Assembly (NCBI GenBank): GCA_964601165.1 | Contig: CAZRMK010000087.1 | Coordinates: forward strand, 1-6,752 | DNA: 6,752 nucleotides | Direction of reading: 5' to 3' | From: Thiosulfativibrio sp964601165 | GTDB taxonomy: Bacteria; Pseudomonadota; Gammaproteobacteria; Thiomicrospirales; Thiomicrospiraceae | Shown: positions 1-6,476 of the stretch, in pieces | How positions within the stretch are numbered: position 1 is the first letter of the stretch | How the letters are laid out: each line of letters starts with the position of its first letter | Notes under the pieces: model-generated | Databases searched by the model: none | The model's input: the letters and a program-made list of their open reading frames with translations, nothing else | What the model was told of the DNA's origin: nothing | Program-made: the position numbers and the translations under genes

Positions 1-54
1 CTTTCTTGCACTACTAAGATGAAAAACAAAGTGCTATAGCAAGTCTGAAAAAAT

Positions 55-83
55 GGTTCCTTCTAATAAAATGTGGGTAATCC
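55..83 (-). repeat. Probable terminal inverted repeat (right end) of ISL3-family element
   Basis: This stretch lies just beyond the stop codon of the minus-strand ISL3 transposase fragment, where the right end of the element should be. It begins GGTTCCTTCTAA and contains ATGTGGGTAATCC, and a GG-start with a TTC-rich stretch is how I remember ISL3-family termini. If correct, the IS ends at position 55 and positions 1-54 are host or other flanking DNA. The partner repeat at the other end of the element is not in the window, so the pairing cannot be tested here. Confidence 0.42.
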
Positions 84-88
84 ATTAT

Positions 89-400
89 CTAAATTTCCCT
101 AAATTTACTATTAACCAATGAAAAATCCAATTTTCCAGTTAGTAAATATACAATTATCTTATAATTTTTGAATGTCTTATAACCTCTAGCTTTAGATTTT
201 GCTGCTTGTATGACAGAGTTTAATCCTTCTAATATGCCATTATTTATTTTACTCTCATACCATTTTATAATACCATCCCAATGCCTTTTTATAGTTTTGG
301 CAGCTTTGACCATTGGCTTTAATCTTGAGTGTGTAGCCCAATAATACCATTTGTTTAAATAGGTAATAAACTCCTCTTGGGTAGAGGCTTGGAATTGCAC
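89..400 (-). pseudogene. C-terminal fragment of ISL3-family transposase
   Basis: The reading frame encodes about 103 residues that match the C-terminal part of the DDE domain of ISL3-family transposases, which are normally about 400 residues long. Recognisable blocks are KWYYWATHSRLKPMVKAAKTI (residues 17-37), the HWDGI segment (40-44) and NNGILEGLNSVIQAAKSKARGY (53-74). Glu58 in the LEGLN motif matches the catalytic glutamate of the DDE triad. The two catalytic aspartates and the N-terminal zinc-finger/HTH region are absent, so this is a 5'-truncated, inactive remnant. The first possible start is a GTG at 400, but it lies at the truncation junction and is probably not a natural start, and an in-frame TGA lies upstream. 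The stop is TAG (complement of 89-91). The truncated side faces the pabB promoter region. Confidence 0.85.
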
Positions 401-432
401 CTCATTAGTTCATGCCCATGCTGGGCGTACAC
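391..432 (-). mobile_element. Possible 5'-terminal fragment of a group II intron
   Basis: Read on the minus strand from 432 downward, the sequence starts GTGTACGCCCAGCATGGGC and continues ATGAACTAATGAGGTGCAA. This resembles, from memory, the first bases of domain I of bacterial group II introns, which begin GUGYG and often continue with GCCCAGCAUGGGC. GCCCA-GCA-TGGGC (414-426) forms a 5-bp stem with a 3-base loop. No intron-encoded reverse transcriptase, domain V or 3' end is present, so it would be a scrap joined directly to the cut ISL3 transposase fragment. It could instead be an unrelated hairpin. Confidence 0.35.
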
Positions 433-602
433 AAAAAAATCATCTGGTTACCTTAACTTCTTTAAACTTTTCTCATATAAATAAACTTTACACTACCACC
501 ATAGCTATTCTTTTCGTTGAACCGAACAGACTGATTCGCTGAAATTTCTCCAGATTTAGGTATAATTCTATGAAATATGCGGACTAGACTTATACTTCAC
601 TC
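433..602. other. Intergenic region upstream of the pabB operon
   Basis: This AT-rich stretch lies between the mobile-element debris and the pabB start, and I see no convincing coding frame in it. It contains the candidate operon promoter at 539-566. A further AT-rich block (CATATAAATAA, about 474-484) could act as another -10-like element, but I see no good -35 partner. No riboswitch-like fold or strong terminator hairpin was recognised by eye. Confidence 0.5.
539..566 (+). promoter_or_regulatory. Candidate sigma70 promoter for the pabB-tatD operon
   Basis: A perfect -10 hexamer TATAAT lies at 561-566. A weak -35 candidate CTGAAA (4 of 6 matches to TTGACA) lies at 539-544, giving a 16-base spacer. 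Transcription would start near 573 and leave a leader of about 30 bases before the pabB ATG. There is no extended -10 TG. This is the only good promoter seen before six tightly packed genes, so it probably drives them together, although internal promoters cannot be excluded. Confidence 0.5.
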
Positions 603-1967
603 ATGGAAAATACTCCCACTGCCTTTTTAAAGCAAATTAAACTTGAAACTACGGTTAAGTTTGACTTGCTTGGTCTGCACCAAGCTCAACCTAAGCGTTA
701 TCCCTTTTTATTAGAAAGTGTTGCTAAGGGTGAGCTTGGTCAGTTTGATATTCTTTTTACCTTTCCACAGTCTTCCTTAACTTGTCAATCCTTGGCAGAA
801 GCATCGAGTTTTATTCAAAAGTTTAGTGAAAGTTTTAAATCTCTCAAGCTCAATCCAGTCACAGAATCTTCTTTACCTTTTCAGGGTGGATGGTTTAGTT
901 ATTTTAGCTATGATTATGCTCAGGTTGTAGAACCGACATTGAATCTGCCACAATCTGATTTACCCCTTGCGAAGTTAGTTAGAGTACCTTGTGCTGTGAT
1001 TTATAGCCATGTTGAAGCGGCTTATTATTTAGTTGCAGAAACCGAATTTAAGCACTGCTTGAATCTTATGAGTGATGATATTAATAGACTGATTAATGAT
1101 TCGATCTCCAAAAACTCACCAGAATCACACAGTTTACCCACTCAACCCCTGCAAGAAGAACCTGACTTAAAGTATTTGCAAGGGGTTGCAACCATTAAAG
1201 AATATATTTTGTCGGGCGATGTGTTTCAAGTGAATTTGTCACGAGTTTGGCAGGTTGAAATGGACACAGATGATGCTGTCGCGCTTTATCAGTCTTTAAG
1301 AATACATAACCCTGCACCCTTTGCGGCTTTAGCAAATTTTGGTAATTGGAAAATTTTAAGCTCCTCTCCTGAACGCTTGGTTAAATATGATAATCAATGG
1401 GTCGAAGTAAGACCTATTGCTGGTACTCGTAAACGTAGTTTAGAGGTCGAGGCGGATAAAGCCTTAATTGCAGAACTTATTTCTAATCCCAAAGAACGTG
1501 CTGAACACATTATGCTGATTGATCTTGAGCGTAATGATTTAGGAAGAATCTGCATTCCAGGTACGGTAGAGGTGAATGAATTAATGGTGGTTGAAACCTA
1601 TGAGCATGTTCATCATATTGTCTCTAATATTAGAGGCAAGTTGGTTGATGGATTAAATCCATTAGATATTATTCATGCGGTTTTTCCAGGGGGTACAATT
1701 ACAGGTTGCCCTAAGGTACGATGTATGGAGATTATTTCCGAATTGGAGCAAATGCCACGCAAAGCTTATACTGGATCTATTGGTTATATTAATCGCGATG
1801 GCTCACTAGATTTAAATATTTTAATTCGGACTATGGTTTTAGAAGATAAAAGCCTTTCTTTTCGAGCTGGAGCAGGTATTGTTGCTGATTCTATGGCAGA
1901 TTTGGAATTAGAAGAGTCTCATCAAAAAGCAAAAGGTTTAATTAATGCCCTACAAAATATTTTGTGA
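603..1967 (+). CDS. pabB: Aminodeoxychorismate synthase component I (PabB)
   Basis: With its glutamine amidotransferase partner PabA (not in this window), PabB converts chorismate to 4-amino-4-deoxychorismate, the first step of p-aminobenzoate synthesis for folate. The 454-residue length matches E. coli PabB. The N-terminal domain contains YPFLLES (33-39), the tryptophan-pocket motif shared with TrpE, and GGWFSYFSYDYA (95-106). The C-terminal chorismate-binding domain contains GDVFQVNLSRVW (205-216), SSSPERL (253-259), RPIAGTRKRS (270-279), PKERAEHIMLIDLERNDLGR (296-315), FPGGTITGCPK (361-371) and AGAGIVADS (422-430). GGTITGCPK favours PabB over TrpE, as does the pabC neighbour. The lysine of the E. 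coli PIKGT motif, reported to form a covalent intermediate, is alanine here, as in many homologues. ATG 603 is the first start after an in-frame TAG at 585-587. No good Shine-Dalgarno precedes it. It overlaps pabC by 23 bases. Confidence 0.93.
   Translation: MENTPTAFLKQIKLETTVKFDLLGLHQAQPKRYPFLLESVAKGELGQFDILFTFPQSSLTCQSLAEASSFIQKFSESFKSLKLNPVTESSLPFQGGWFSYFSYDYAQVVEPTLNLPQSDLPLAKLVRVPCAVIYSHVEAAYYLVAETEFKHCLNLMSDDINRLINDSISKNSPESHSLPTQPLQEEPDLKYLQGVATIKEYILSGDVFQVNLSRVWQVEMDTDDAVALYQSLRIHNPAPFAALANFGNWKILSSSPERLVKYDNQWVEVRPIAGTRKRSLEVEADKALIAELISNPKERAEHIMLIDLERNDLGRICIPGTVEVNELMVVETYEHVHHIVSNIRGKLVDGLNPLDIIHAVFPGGTITGCPKVRCMEIISELEQMPRKAYTGSIGYINRDGSLDLNILIRTMVLEDKSLSFRAGAGIVADSMADLELEESHQKAKGLINALQNIL
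1931..1936 (+). promoter_or_regulatory. Ribosome binding site of pabC inside pabB
   Basis: AAAAGG lies inside the pabB 3' end, 8 bases before ATG 1945. It supports that ATG as the pabC start and hence a genuine 23-base overlap with pabB, suggesting translational coupling of the two p-aminobenzoate enzymes. Confidence 0.6.
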
Positions 1968-2823
1968 TGATAAGTCTGTTGCAAGCTGTGATCGCGGTTT
2001 TTTGTATGGAGACGGATTTTTTACCACGGCTTTAATCGTTAAAAAAAAAATACTCAACTGGCAAGAGCATTGGCAACGTTTGGTTACCTCTGCTCAAAGA
2101 TTACAGTTTTTACCTTTGTCAGAGAAAGAACTATTAGACGAGATTAACGGTTTTTTAAAGGAACACCCAGAAACAGCAACCGTTATGGTTTTAAAAATTA
2201 TTGTCACCCGTGGCTGTGGTGGTCAAGGCTATCAACCACCTGAATTGGATAAGGTTAAGCCACATATTATGCTTCAATTATTGCCATTCCCTGCTAAAAT
2301 AACCTCCTCAAACTTAAAAAATTCTAAAAATTACCAGGCGTGGTGTGTTTCTGAGCTTAAAGTTATGACTTGTCAAACCACTTGGGGATATCAACCTTTA
2401 CTGGCAGGCATGAAGCACTTAAATCGTTTAGAAAATGTGCTGGCAAGGCAAGAATTGAGTCAAGGAGAAGGTAAAGAATTTGATGAAGGAATTATGTTAG
2501 ATTTAGAGGGGTTGGTTATTTCAGGAACTCAATCTAATATTTGTCTGATTAAAAACCAGCAGATCATCACCCCTGTACTAACAAGATCGGGGGTACAAGG
2601 AACCTTATTAGCTCGGCTCAAACCTTGGTTAATTTTACAAGGCTGGGAGTGGGTTGAGAGACCCTTTGATTTAAATTATTTGAAACAAGCAGATGAAGTT
2701 TTTTTCTGCAATGCTGTGCGCGGGGTTATGCCGATGAAACAACTAAATGAGCAACCTTGGTCAACACAACAAGCAAAGGAATTTCACTTTGCGATTATGA
2801 AAATGCTAATGGATGAAGCGTAA
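1945..2823 (+). CDS. pabC: Aminodeoxychorismate lyase (PabC)
   Basis: PabC is a PLP enzyme of fold type IV (branched-chain aminotransferase family). It splits 4-amino-4-deoxychorismate, the PabB product, into p-aminobenzoate and pyruvate. The protein has 292 residues, somewhat longer than the roughly 270 of E. coli PabC. Family motifs run in order: CDRGFLYGDGFFTT (15-28), HWQRL (42-46), TRGCGGQGY (88-96), MKHLNRLENVLAR (156-168) with Lys157 as the expected PLP-binding lysine, LDLEGLVISGTQSNICLI (185-202), and NAVRGVMPM (256-264). The start is supported by AAAAGG 8 bases upstream and by immediate alignment with the family N-terminus. A run of ten A (2041-2050) encodes Lys33-35 and keeps frame. 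The neighbour pabB supplies its substrate. D-amino-acid or branched-chain aminotransferase is less likely given MKHLNRLE and the operon. Confidence 0.92.
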   Translation: MPYKIFCDDKSVASCDRGFLYGDGFFTTALIVKKKILNWQEHWQRLVTSAQRLQFLPLSEKELLDEINGFLKEHPETATVMVLKIIVTRGCGGQGYQPPELDKVKPHIMLQLLPFPAKITSSNLKNSKNYQAWCVSELKVMTCQTTWGYQPLLAGMKHLNRLENVLARQELSQGEGKEFDEGIMLDLEGLVISGTQSNICLIKNQQIITPVLTRSGVQGTLLARLKPWLILQGWEWVERPFDLNYLKQADEVFFCNAVRGVMPMKQLNEQPWSTQQAKEFHFAIMKMLMDEA

Positions 2824-2825
2824 AT

Positions 2826-3830
2826 ATGCAAAAAATCAAACTTTTTTTGATAACAATTTTTCTATCTTTTGCGGTAATTTTTCTATCGGTAGAAGGCTGG
2901 AATTTTTACCACTTTGTTAGCAAGCCAATTGCTACCACAACAGAAGTTAAGAAAATTGTCATTCCGTCAGGCTCAAGTGCTAAACAAGTAGCGAATATTT
3001 TATTTACAAATAAAATGATTCGTGAACCTACATGGTTTATTTGGGTGCTTAAATATCAAGACAAAGCCCATCTTTTACAAGCAGGGGAGTTTAAGATTGA
3101 GCCTAGTTGGACAATAACCGAGCTTATTGAACATTTAACCGCAGGTCAAACTGTGCAACATCCTGTTACCTTTATTGCAGGACAAACCTCAAGACAAGCA
3201 GTAGAAAGTTTAAGATCTCTCAAGAATATAGAGCATACTCTTGAAGGTTATGATGAAAAACTTATTATGGAGTTGCTTGGGTTGGAGTACAAACTAGAAG
3301 GACAGTTTTTACCCGAAACCTATTTCTATCAGGCAGGTGATACTGATATTGAAATTTTAAAGAGAGCTCATCAAGCACTTAAAAGGGTATTAGCAGAAGA
3401 ATGGCAAAATAGGCATGAAAACCTACCGCTTAAAACTCCCTACGAAGCCCTTATTTTAGCCAGTATTGTGGAAAAAGAAACTGGCTATGCACCAGAACGT
3501 CCGACTATTGCTGGGGTCTTTATGAACCGACTCAATATAGGCATGAGACTACAATCAGACCCAACTATTATTTATGGCATGGGAGACGCTTTTGATGGTA
3601 ATATTCGCAGAATAGATATTCAAACTAAAACGCCCTTTAATACCTACCGAATAGACGGTCTTCCCCCCACGCCTATCGCTTTAGCCAGTGCAGATGCCAT
3701 ACGAGCAGTTTTACAGCCAGCCACTACGCATTATTTTTATTTTGTTGCCAAAGGGGGAGGAAAACATAGGTTTTCAGAAACCCTGCCAGAGCATAACCGA
3801 GCAGTTAGAAAATATCTGTTAAATAGGTAA
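2826..3830 (+). CDS. mltG: Endolytic murein transglycosylase MltG (YceG family)
   Basis: MltG is an inner-membrane lytic transglycosylase that cuts nascent glycan strands inside the chain and is thought to act as a terminator of glycan polymerisation. The 334-residue protein starts with a short basic segment and one hydrophobic helix (about 5-25, KLFLITIFLSFAVIFLSV), which fits a single membrane anchor with a periplasmic body. A LysM-like domain follows (about 43-108, IPSGSSAKQVANIL to LTAGQT), then the YceG catalytic domain with EGQFLPETY (158-166), LASIVEKETG (211-220), MNRLNIGMRLQSDPTIIYGMG (233-253) and FNTYRIDGLPPTPI (271-284). The catalytic glutamate is in the VEKE block (Glu216/Glu218). 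C-terminal YFYFVAKGGGKHRFSETLPEHN (303-324) is typical. ATG lies 2 bases after the pabC stop with GAAG at 2815-2818, so coupling with pabC is likely. Confidence 0.93.
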   Translation: MQKIKLFLITIFLSFAVIFLSVEGWNFYHFVSKPIATTTEVKKIVIPSGSSAKQVANILFTNKMIREPTWFIWVLKYQDKAHLLQAGEFKIEPSWTITELIEHLTAGQTVQHPVTFIAGQTSRQAVESLRSLKNIEHTLEGYDEKLIMELLGLEYKLEGQFLPETYFYQAGDTDIEILKRAHQALKRVLAEEWQNRHENLPLKTPYEALILASIVEKETGYAPERPTIAGVFMNRLNIGMRLQSDPTIIYGMGDAFDGNIRRIDIQTKTPFNTYRIDGLPPTPIALASADAIRAVLQPATTHYFYFVAKGGGKHRFSETLPEHNRAVRKYLLNR

Positions 3831-3835
3831 TATAC

Positions 3836-4486
3836 ATGGCAAAACAATACGGTAAGTTTTTAACCCTTGAAGGCACAGAAGGGGCAGGTAAATCTACCAA
3901 TCTTAAATTTATTCAAACCTTTTTAGAAAATAAAGGCATTGAAATAATCGTGACCAGAGAACCAGGTGGAACTCCTATTGGCGAAGCAATACGCAATATT
4001 TTGTTAACTACTGACTTTACAGAAATGACTGCCAATACCGAACTTTTACTCATGTTTGCGGCACGTAATCAGCACATTGAAGAAAAAATTAAGCCAGCAA
4101 TTGCAGCGGGAAAATGGGTTGTTTCAGACAGGTTTACCGACGCATCCTATGCCTATCAAGGAGCCGCACGGGGTATTGAATATTCACGATTGGCAGAAAT
4201 TGAAAACTGGGTACAACAAGGATTTCAACCAGATACAACCTTTATATTTGATTTGCCGATTGCTATCGGAATGGAACGTGTGCGTGCTAGAGGAGAAAAA
4301 AGCGATCGTTTTGAACAAGAAAAACTCGAGTTTTTTGAAAAAGTCCGTGGAGCCTATTTAAATAGAACAAAATTAGTTCCCAGTCGTTATAAAATACTCG
4401 ACGCATCACAAAGCTTAGAAGCAGTTCAAAAACAAATCGCCACGCAACTTGTCGAATTATTAGCAGTGGAATCCAGCTATGCTTAA
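3836..4486 (+). CDS. tmk: Thymidylate kinase (dTMP kinase)
   Basis: This enzyme phosphorylates dTMP to dTDP with ATP in the cytoplasm, the step where the de novo and salvage routes to dTTP join. The 216-residue length is normal for bacterial Tmk. The P-loop is GTEGAGKST (13-21), followed by TREPGGTPIGE (40-50), which holds the dTMP-contacting motif. Next come VSDRFTDASYAYQGAARG (96-113) and the LID segment ERVRARGEKSDRFE (147-160). The P-loop lacks the arginine found in yeast-type enzymes while the LID is rich in arginine, which is the arrangement of E. coli-type (type II) kinases. ATG 3836 follows the mltG stop by 5 bases, with AGG 8 bases upstream. Its last 8 bases are shared with the holB start (ATGCTTAA). 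I see no defects. Confidence 0.95.
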   Translation: MAKQYGKFLTLEGTEGAGKSTNLKFIQTFLENKGIEIIVTREPGGTPIGEAIRNILLTTDFTEMTANTELLLMFAARNQHIEEKIKPAIAAGKWVVSDRFTDASYAYQGAARGIEYSRLAEIENWVQQGFQPDTTFIFDLPIAIGMERVRARGEKSDRFEQEKLEFFEKVRGAYLNRTKLVPSRYKILDASQSLEAVQKQIATQLVELLAVESSYA

Positions 4487-5486
4487 CTCGCCTCATCAGC
4501 TTTACCCTTGGCAAACGGAACATTGGCAGCATTGGTTAGCACAGCAAGATCGTTTAGCACAAGCTTACCTATTAACGGGAGCAACAGGCATCGGTTTGTC
4601 TGATTTTATTACCGAAATGTCTCGAAGCCTATTATGCCAACAATCAGGTCAGGAAGTCTGTCAACAGTGTAAATATTGTCATTTATTCCAACAAGATCTA
4701 CATCCAGATCTATTTAAATTAACTGTTTTAGAAAATAAAAAAAATATTAGTATTGATCAGGTGCGAGAACTCAATCGCAAACTATTCGAAACCTCTCATC
4801 AAGGAGGCTTTAAAGTAGCAGTAATTGAACAGGCAGAAAAACTCAATATCAATGCCTTTAATGCTCTACTAAAAACCATAGAAGAACCTCCTCAAGGCAC
4901 GATTATTCTACTTAGTAGCTATCAGCCGAGCCGTCTTCCTGCAACCATTAAAAGCCGCTGTCGCCAGTTACGCTTTGCCAAGCCCTCTTTAGAAATCGCT
5001 ATTGCTTGGCTAGTTAAACAATGCCAGAAACAACACCCACAGGCAGATTTAAGCCTAGTTAAGCGTGCTTTAAAGCTAAATTGGGGCGCACCCGTGCAAG
5101 CACTTGAATGGATAAATGCTAAAGGTTTTGAAACAGAACAAGCGTGGCAAACAACCTTAACCCAATTAGTGAATGGTCAAATGTCGGTCACTCAAACGGT
5201 TGAAAAGTGGCAAAAATTTAGTTCACCAGAAGTGGTATTTGATTATTTTTATCTTTGGGCTGTTAATCGCATTAGAGCAGCTTTGTACCAACAAAAACTT
5301 AGCTTTAACCCGCAATGGATGCATTTTCAACAAGCGGTTAACCAAGCAAAGTTAGCTTGGCAAAGCAATGCCAACAAAGATTTAGTGCTGGAATCTTTGT
5401 GTATGGAATGGCTAGCTATGAACCAAATTAATGCTAATATTCCCCCAACTGTTTTTAAATCTAAATTAATTAGAGGGAGCCTCTAA
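4479..5486 (+). CDS. holB: DNA polymerase III delta' subunit (HolB)
   Basis: HolB is the delta' subunit of the clamp-loader complex that opens and loads the beta sliding clamp during replication. The 335-residue length equals the E. coli protein. It is an AAA+ fold protein with a degenerate Walker A, GATGIGLS (34-41), where the lysine is missing. This is expected, because delta' does not bind ATP in E. coli. A four-cysteine zinc module follows (Cys53, 61, 64, 67), then HPDL (75-78) and KVAVIEQAEKLNINAFNALLKTIEEPP (112-138). The SRC motif (159-161) carries the conserved arginine finger that acts on the neighbouring ATPase subunit. The C-terminal collar region (about 210-335) is poorly conserved, as usual. 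Start ATG 4479 overlaps the tmk stop by 8 bases. A run of eight A (4737-4744) is in frame. Confidence 0.92.
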   Translation: MLNSPHQLYPWQTEHWQHWLAQQDRLAQAYLLTGATGIGLSDFITEMSRSLLCQQSGQEVCQQCKYCHLFQQDLHPDLFKLTVLENKKNISIDQVRELNRKLFETSHQGGFKVAVIEQAEKLNINAFNALLKTIEEPPQGTIILLSSYQPSRLPATIKSRCRQLRFAKPSLEIAIAWLVKQCQKQHPQADLSLVKRALKLNWGAPVQALEWINAKGFETEQAWQTTLTQLVNGQMSVTQTVEKWQKFSSPEVVFDYFYLWAVNRIRAALYQQKLSFNPQWMHFQQAVNQAKLAWQSNANKDLVLESLCMEWLAMNQINANIPPTVFKSKLIRGSL

Positions 5487-5492
5487 AGGTGA
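5486..5492 (+). promoter_or_regulatory. Strong ribosome binding site of tatD
   Basis: AAGGTGA matches the 3' end of 16S rRNA (anti-Shine-Dalgarno) well, with 7 bases to ATG 5500. It starts at the last base of the holB stop codon. It is the best ribosome binding site in the operon and fits tatD being the only gene with a gap of more than 5 bases before it. Confidence 0.65.
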
Positions 5493-5499
5493 TTTGTAA

Positions 5500-6276
5500 A
5501 TGATTGTTGATTCCCATTGTCATTTAAATATTTTACCCGAAGACAAGGTTGGCAGTGTAGAGGAAGTTATTGCCAAATCAAAAGATCTAGGGGTAGAGCG
5601 TATCTTATGCGTAGCAATTAACCCTGCTCAATGGGGCGATATTACCGCACTTGCTGACCAGTTTGAAGAAGTCTTTATTTCCATTGGAGTGCATCCATGC
5701 GAAGATAAACAGGTTATGGTTACTGATAAAGAACTACTAGATGCTGCCAGTCACCCAAAAGTACTAGCAATTGGAGAAGTGGGTCTAGACTATTTTCACT
5801 TTGATATAGAAAATGACAGCATGGTTTGGCAACAAGAGCGTTTTCGGCAACATATCCGCATTGCCAAGCAACTACAAAAACCCCTAATTATCCATACCAG
5901 AGATTCAACCGCAGATTGTTTACGAATGTTAGCTGAAGAGGGTGCAGACGAAGTTGGCGGAATTATGCACTGTTTTGTAGAAGATTTAGCAACCGCGGAG
6001 CAGGCGATGGCACTAAACTTTTATATCTCCTTTTCAGGCATAGTTACCTTTAAAAAAGCCACACAACTCAAAGAAATAGCCAAGACTATTCCCCTAAATA
6101 GAATTTTAGTAGAAACCGACGCCCCCTATTTAGCACCGATGCCCTTTAGAGGTAAAACCAATCAACCAGGCTATACCCGCTATGTGGTTGAAGAAATAGC
6201 TCAACTTAGAGGAATGTCTTTTGACAGCCTTACAAAAGCCACCACAGATAACTTTAATCGCTTGTTTAAATTATGA
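5500..6276 (+). CDS. tatD: TatD-family metal-dependent hydrolase (YcfH-like)
   Basis: This is a cytoplasmic amidohydrolase-superfamily TIM-barrel protein. TatD relatives are metal-dependent DNases, and the paralogue next to holB in E. coli is YcfH. The 258 residues match the usual 255-265. Metal ligands are visible in order: His6 and His8 in DSHCH (4-8), Glu93 in GEVGLDY (92-98), His132 in IIHTRDS (130-136), His157 in MHCF (156-159) and Asp207 in ETDAPYLAP (205-213). SIGVHPCE (61-68) and the C-terminal NFNRLFKL are also typical, so the protein is complete. Its TGA stop sits within a few bases of the ISL3 remnant that follows, in the same frame. No pilZ gene lies between holB and tatD, unlike in pseudomonads. 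Family assignment is secure; TatD versus YcfH substrate specificity cannot be decided from sequence. Confidence 0.93.
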   Translation: MIVDSHCHLNILPEDKVGSVEEVIAKSKDLGVERILCVAINPAQWGDITALADQFEEVFISIGVHPCEDKQVMVTDKELLDAASHPKVLAIGEVGLDYFHFDIENDSMVWQQERFRQHIRIAKQLQKPLIIHTRDSTADCLRMLAEEGADEVGGIMHCFVEDLATAEQAMALNFYISFSGIVTFKKATQLKEIAKTIPLNRILVETDAPYLAPMPFRGKTNQPGYTRYVVEEIAQLRGMSFDSLTKATTDNFNRLFKL

Positions 6277-6462
6277 AAAGTGATTAAAAACCAACGTCGC
6301 ATAGAATTTAGAAAAGCCGATAATACGGGTAAAGATTTAATCAAAGGCTCGCTGTATTTATTGTTAAAGAACTCAGACAAACTAGACCAGAAACAAGAGC
6401 TAAATTTGCAAAGCTTGCTGAAGGACAATGAAAACCTCAACACGGTTTATCTGCTCAAAGAA
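6277..6462 (+). pseudogene. Middle fragment of ISL3-family transposase, cut at both ends
   Basis: The open frame runs from after the tatD stop to a TGA at 6496-6498 (first possible start GTG 6280). Its translation IKNQRRIEFRKADNTGKD, then KGSLYLLLKNSDKLDQKQ and NENLNTVYLLKE, aligns by eye with the linker in the middle of ISL3 transposases (consensus-like KGSRYLLLKNPENL and LNEPLxxAYLLKE). Similarity stops exactly after LLKE at about 6462. The following LYYPKKNKQFF comes from the left end of an inserted IS3-family element. The N-terminal half is missing because tatD directly adjoins, and the C-terminal domain is missing because of the insertion. It has no start of its own and cannot be functional. 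A complementary C-terminal fragment lies at 89-400 on the other strand. Confidence 0.75.
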
Positions 6463-6476
6463 CTATACTACCCCAA
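6463..6476 (+). repeat. Direct repeat, copy 1 (IS3-type left end)
   Basis: CTATACTACCCCAA occurs identically at 6697-6710. By hand count the similarity continues at about 74% over the first 43 bases without gaps (32 matches), and a further TTCC matches with one gap. It is strongest at the outer end, as expected for the terminal repeats of two related insertion sequences in the same orientation. Confidence 0.75.

Noticed and set aside
401..602. Riboswitch or attenuator ahead of pabB
   Set aside because: I found no convincing stem-loop with a U-tract and no recognisable riboswitch core by eye.
4056..4361. Plus-strand open frame inside tmk
   Set aside because: It lies in another frame of a clearly conserved kinase gene and shows no recognisable domain.
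4287..4532. Minus-strand open frame across the tmk/holB junction
   Set aside because: It is antisense to two well-supported genes and its composition looks like random translation.
4578..4601. Missing Walker A lysine in HolB (GATGIGLS) as a sign of a broken gene
   Set aside because: The delta' subunit normally has a degenerate P-loop; the zinc cysteines and the SRC arginine finger are intact.
5173..5355. Short plus-strand open frame inside holB
   Set aside because: It is an out-of-frame shadow of holB, with no family similarity.
6201..6443. Minus-strand open frame over the tatD end and the ISL3 fragment
   Set aside because: It is antisense to conserved tatD codons and to transposase-like sequence, and no family is recognised.
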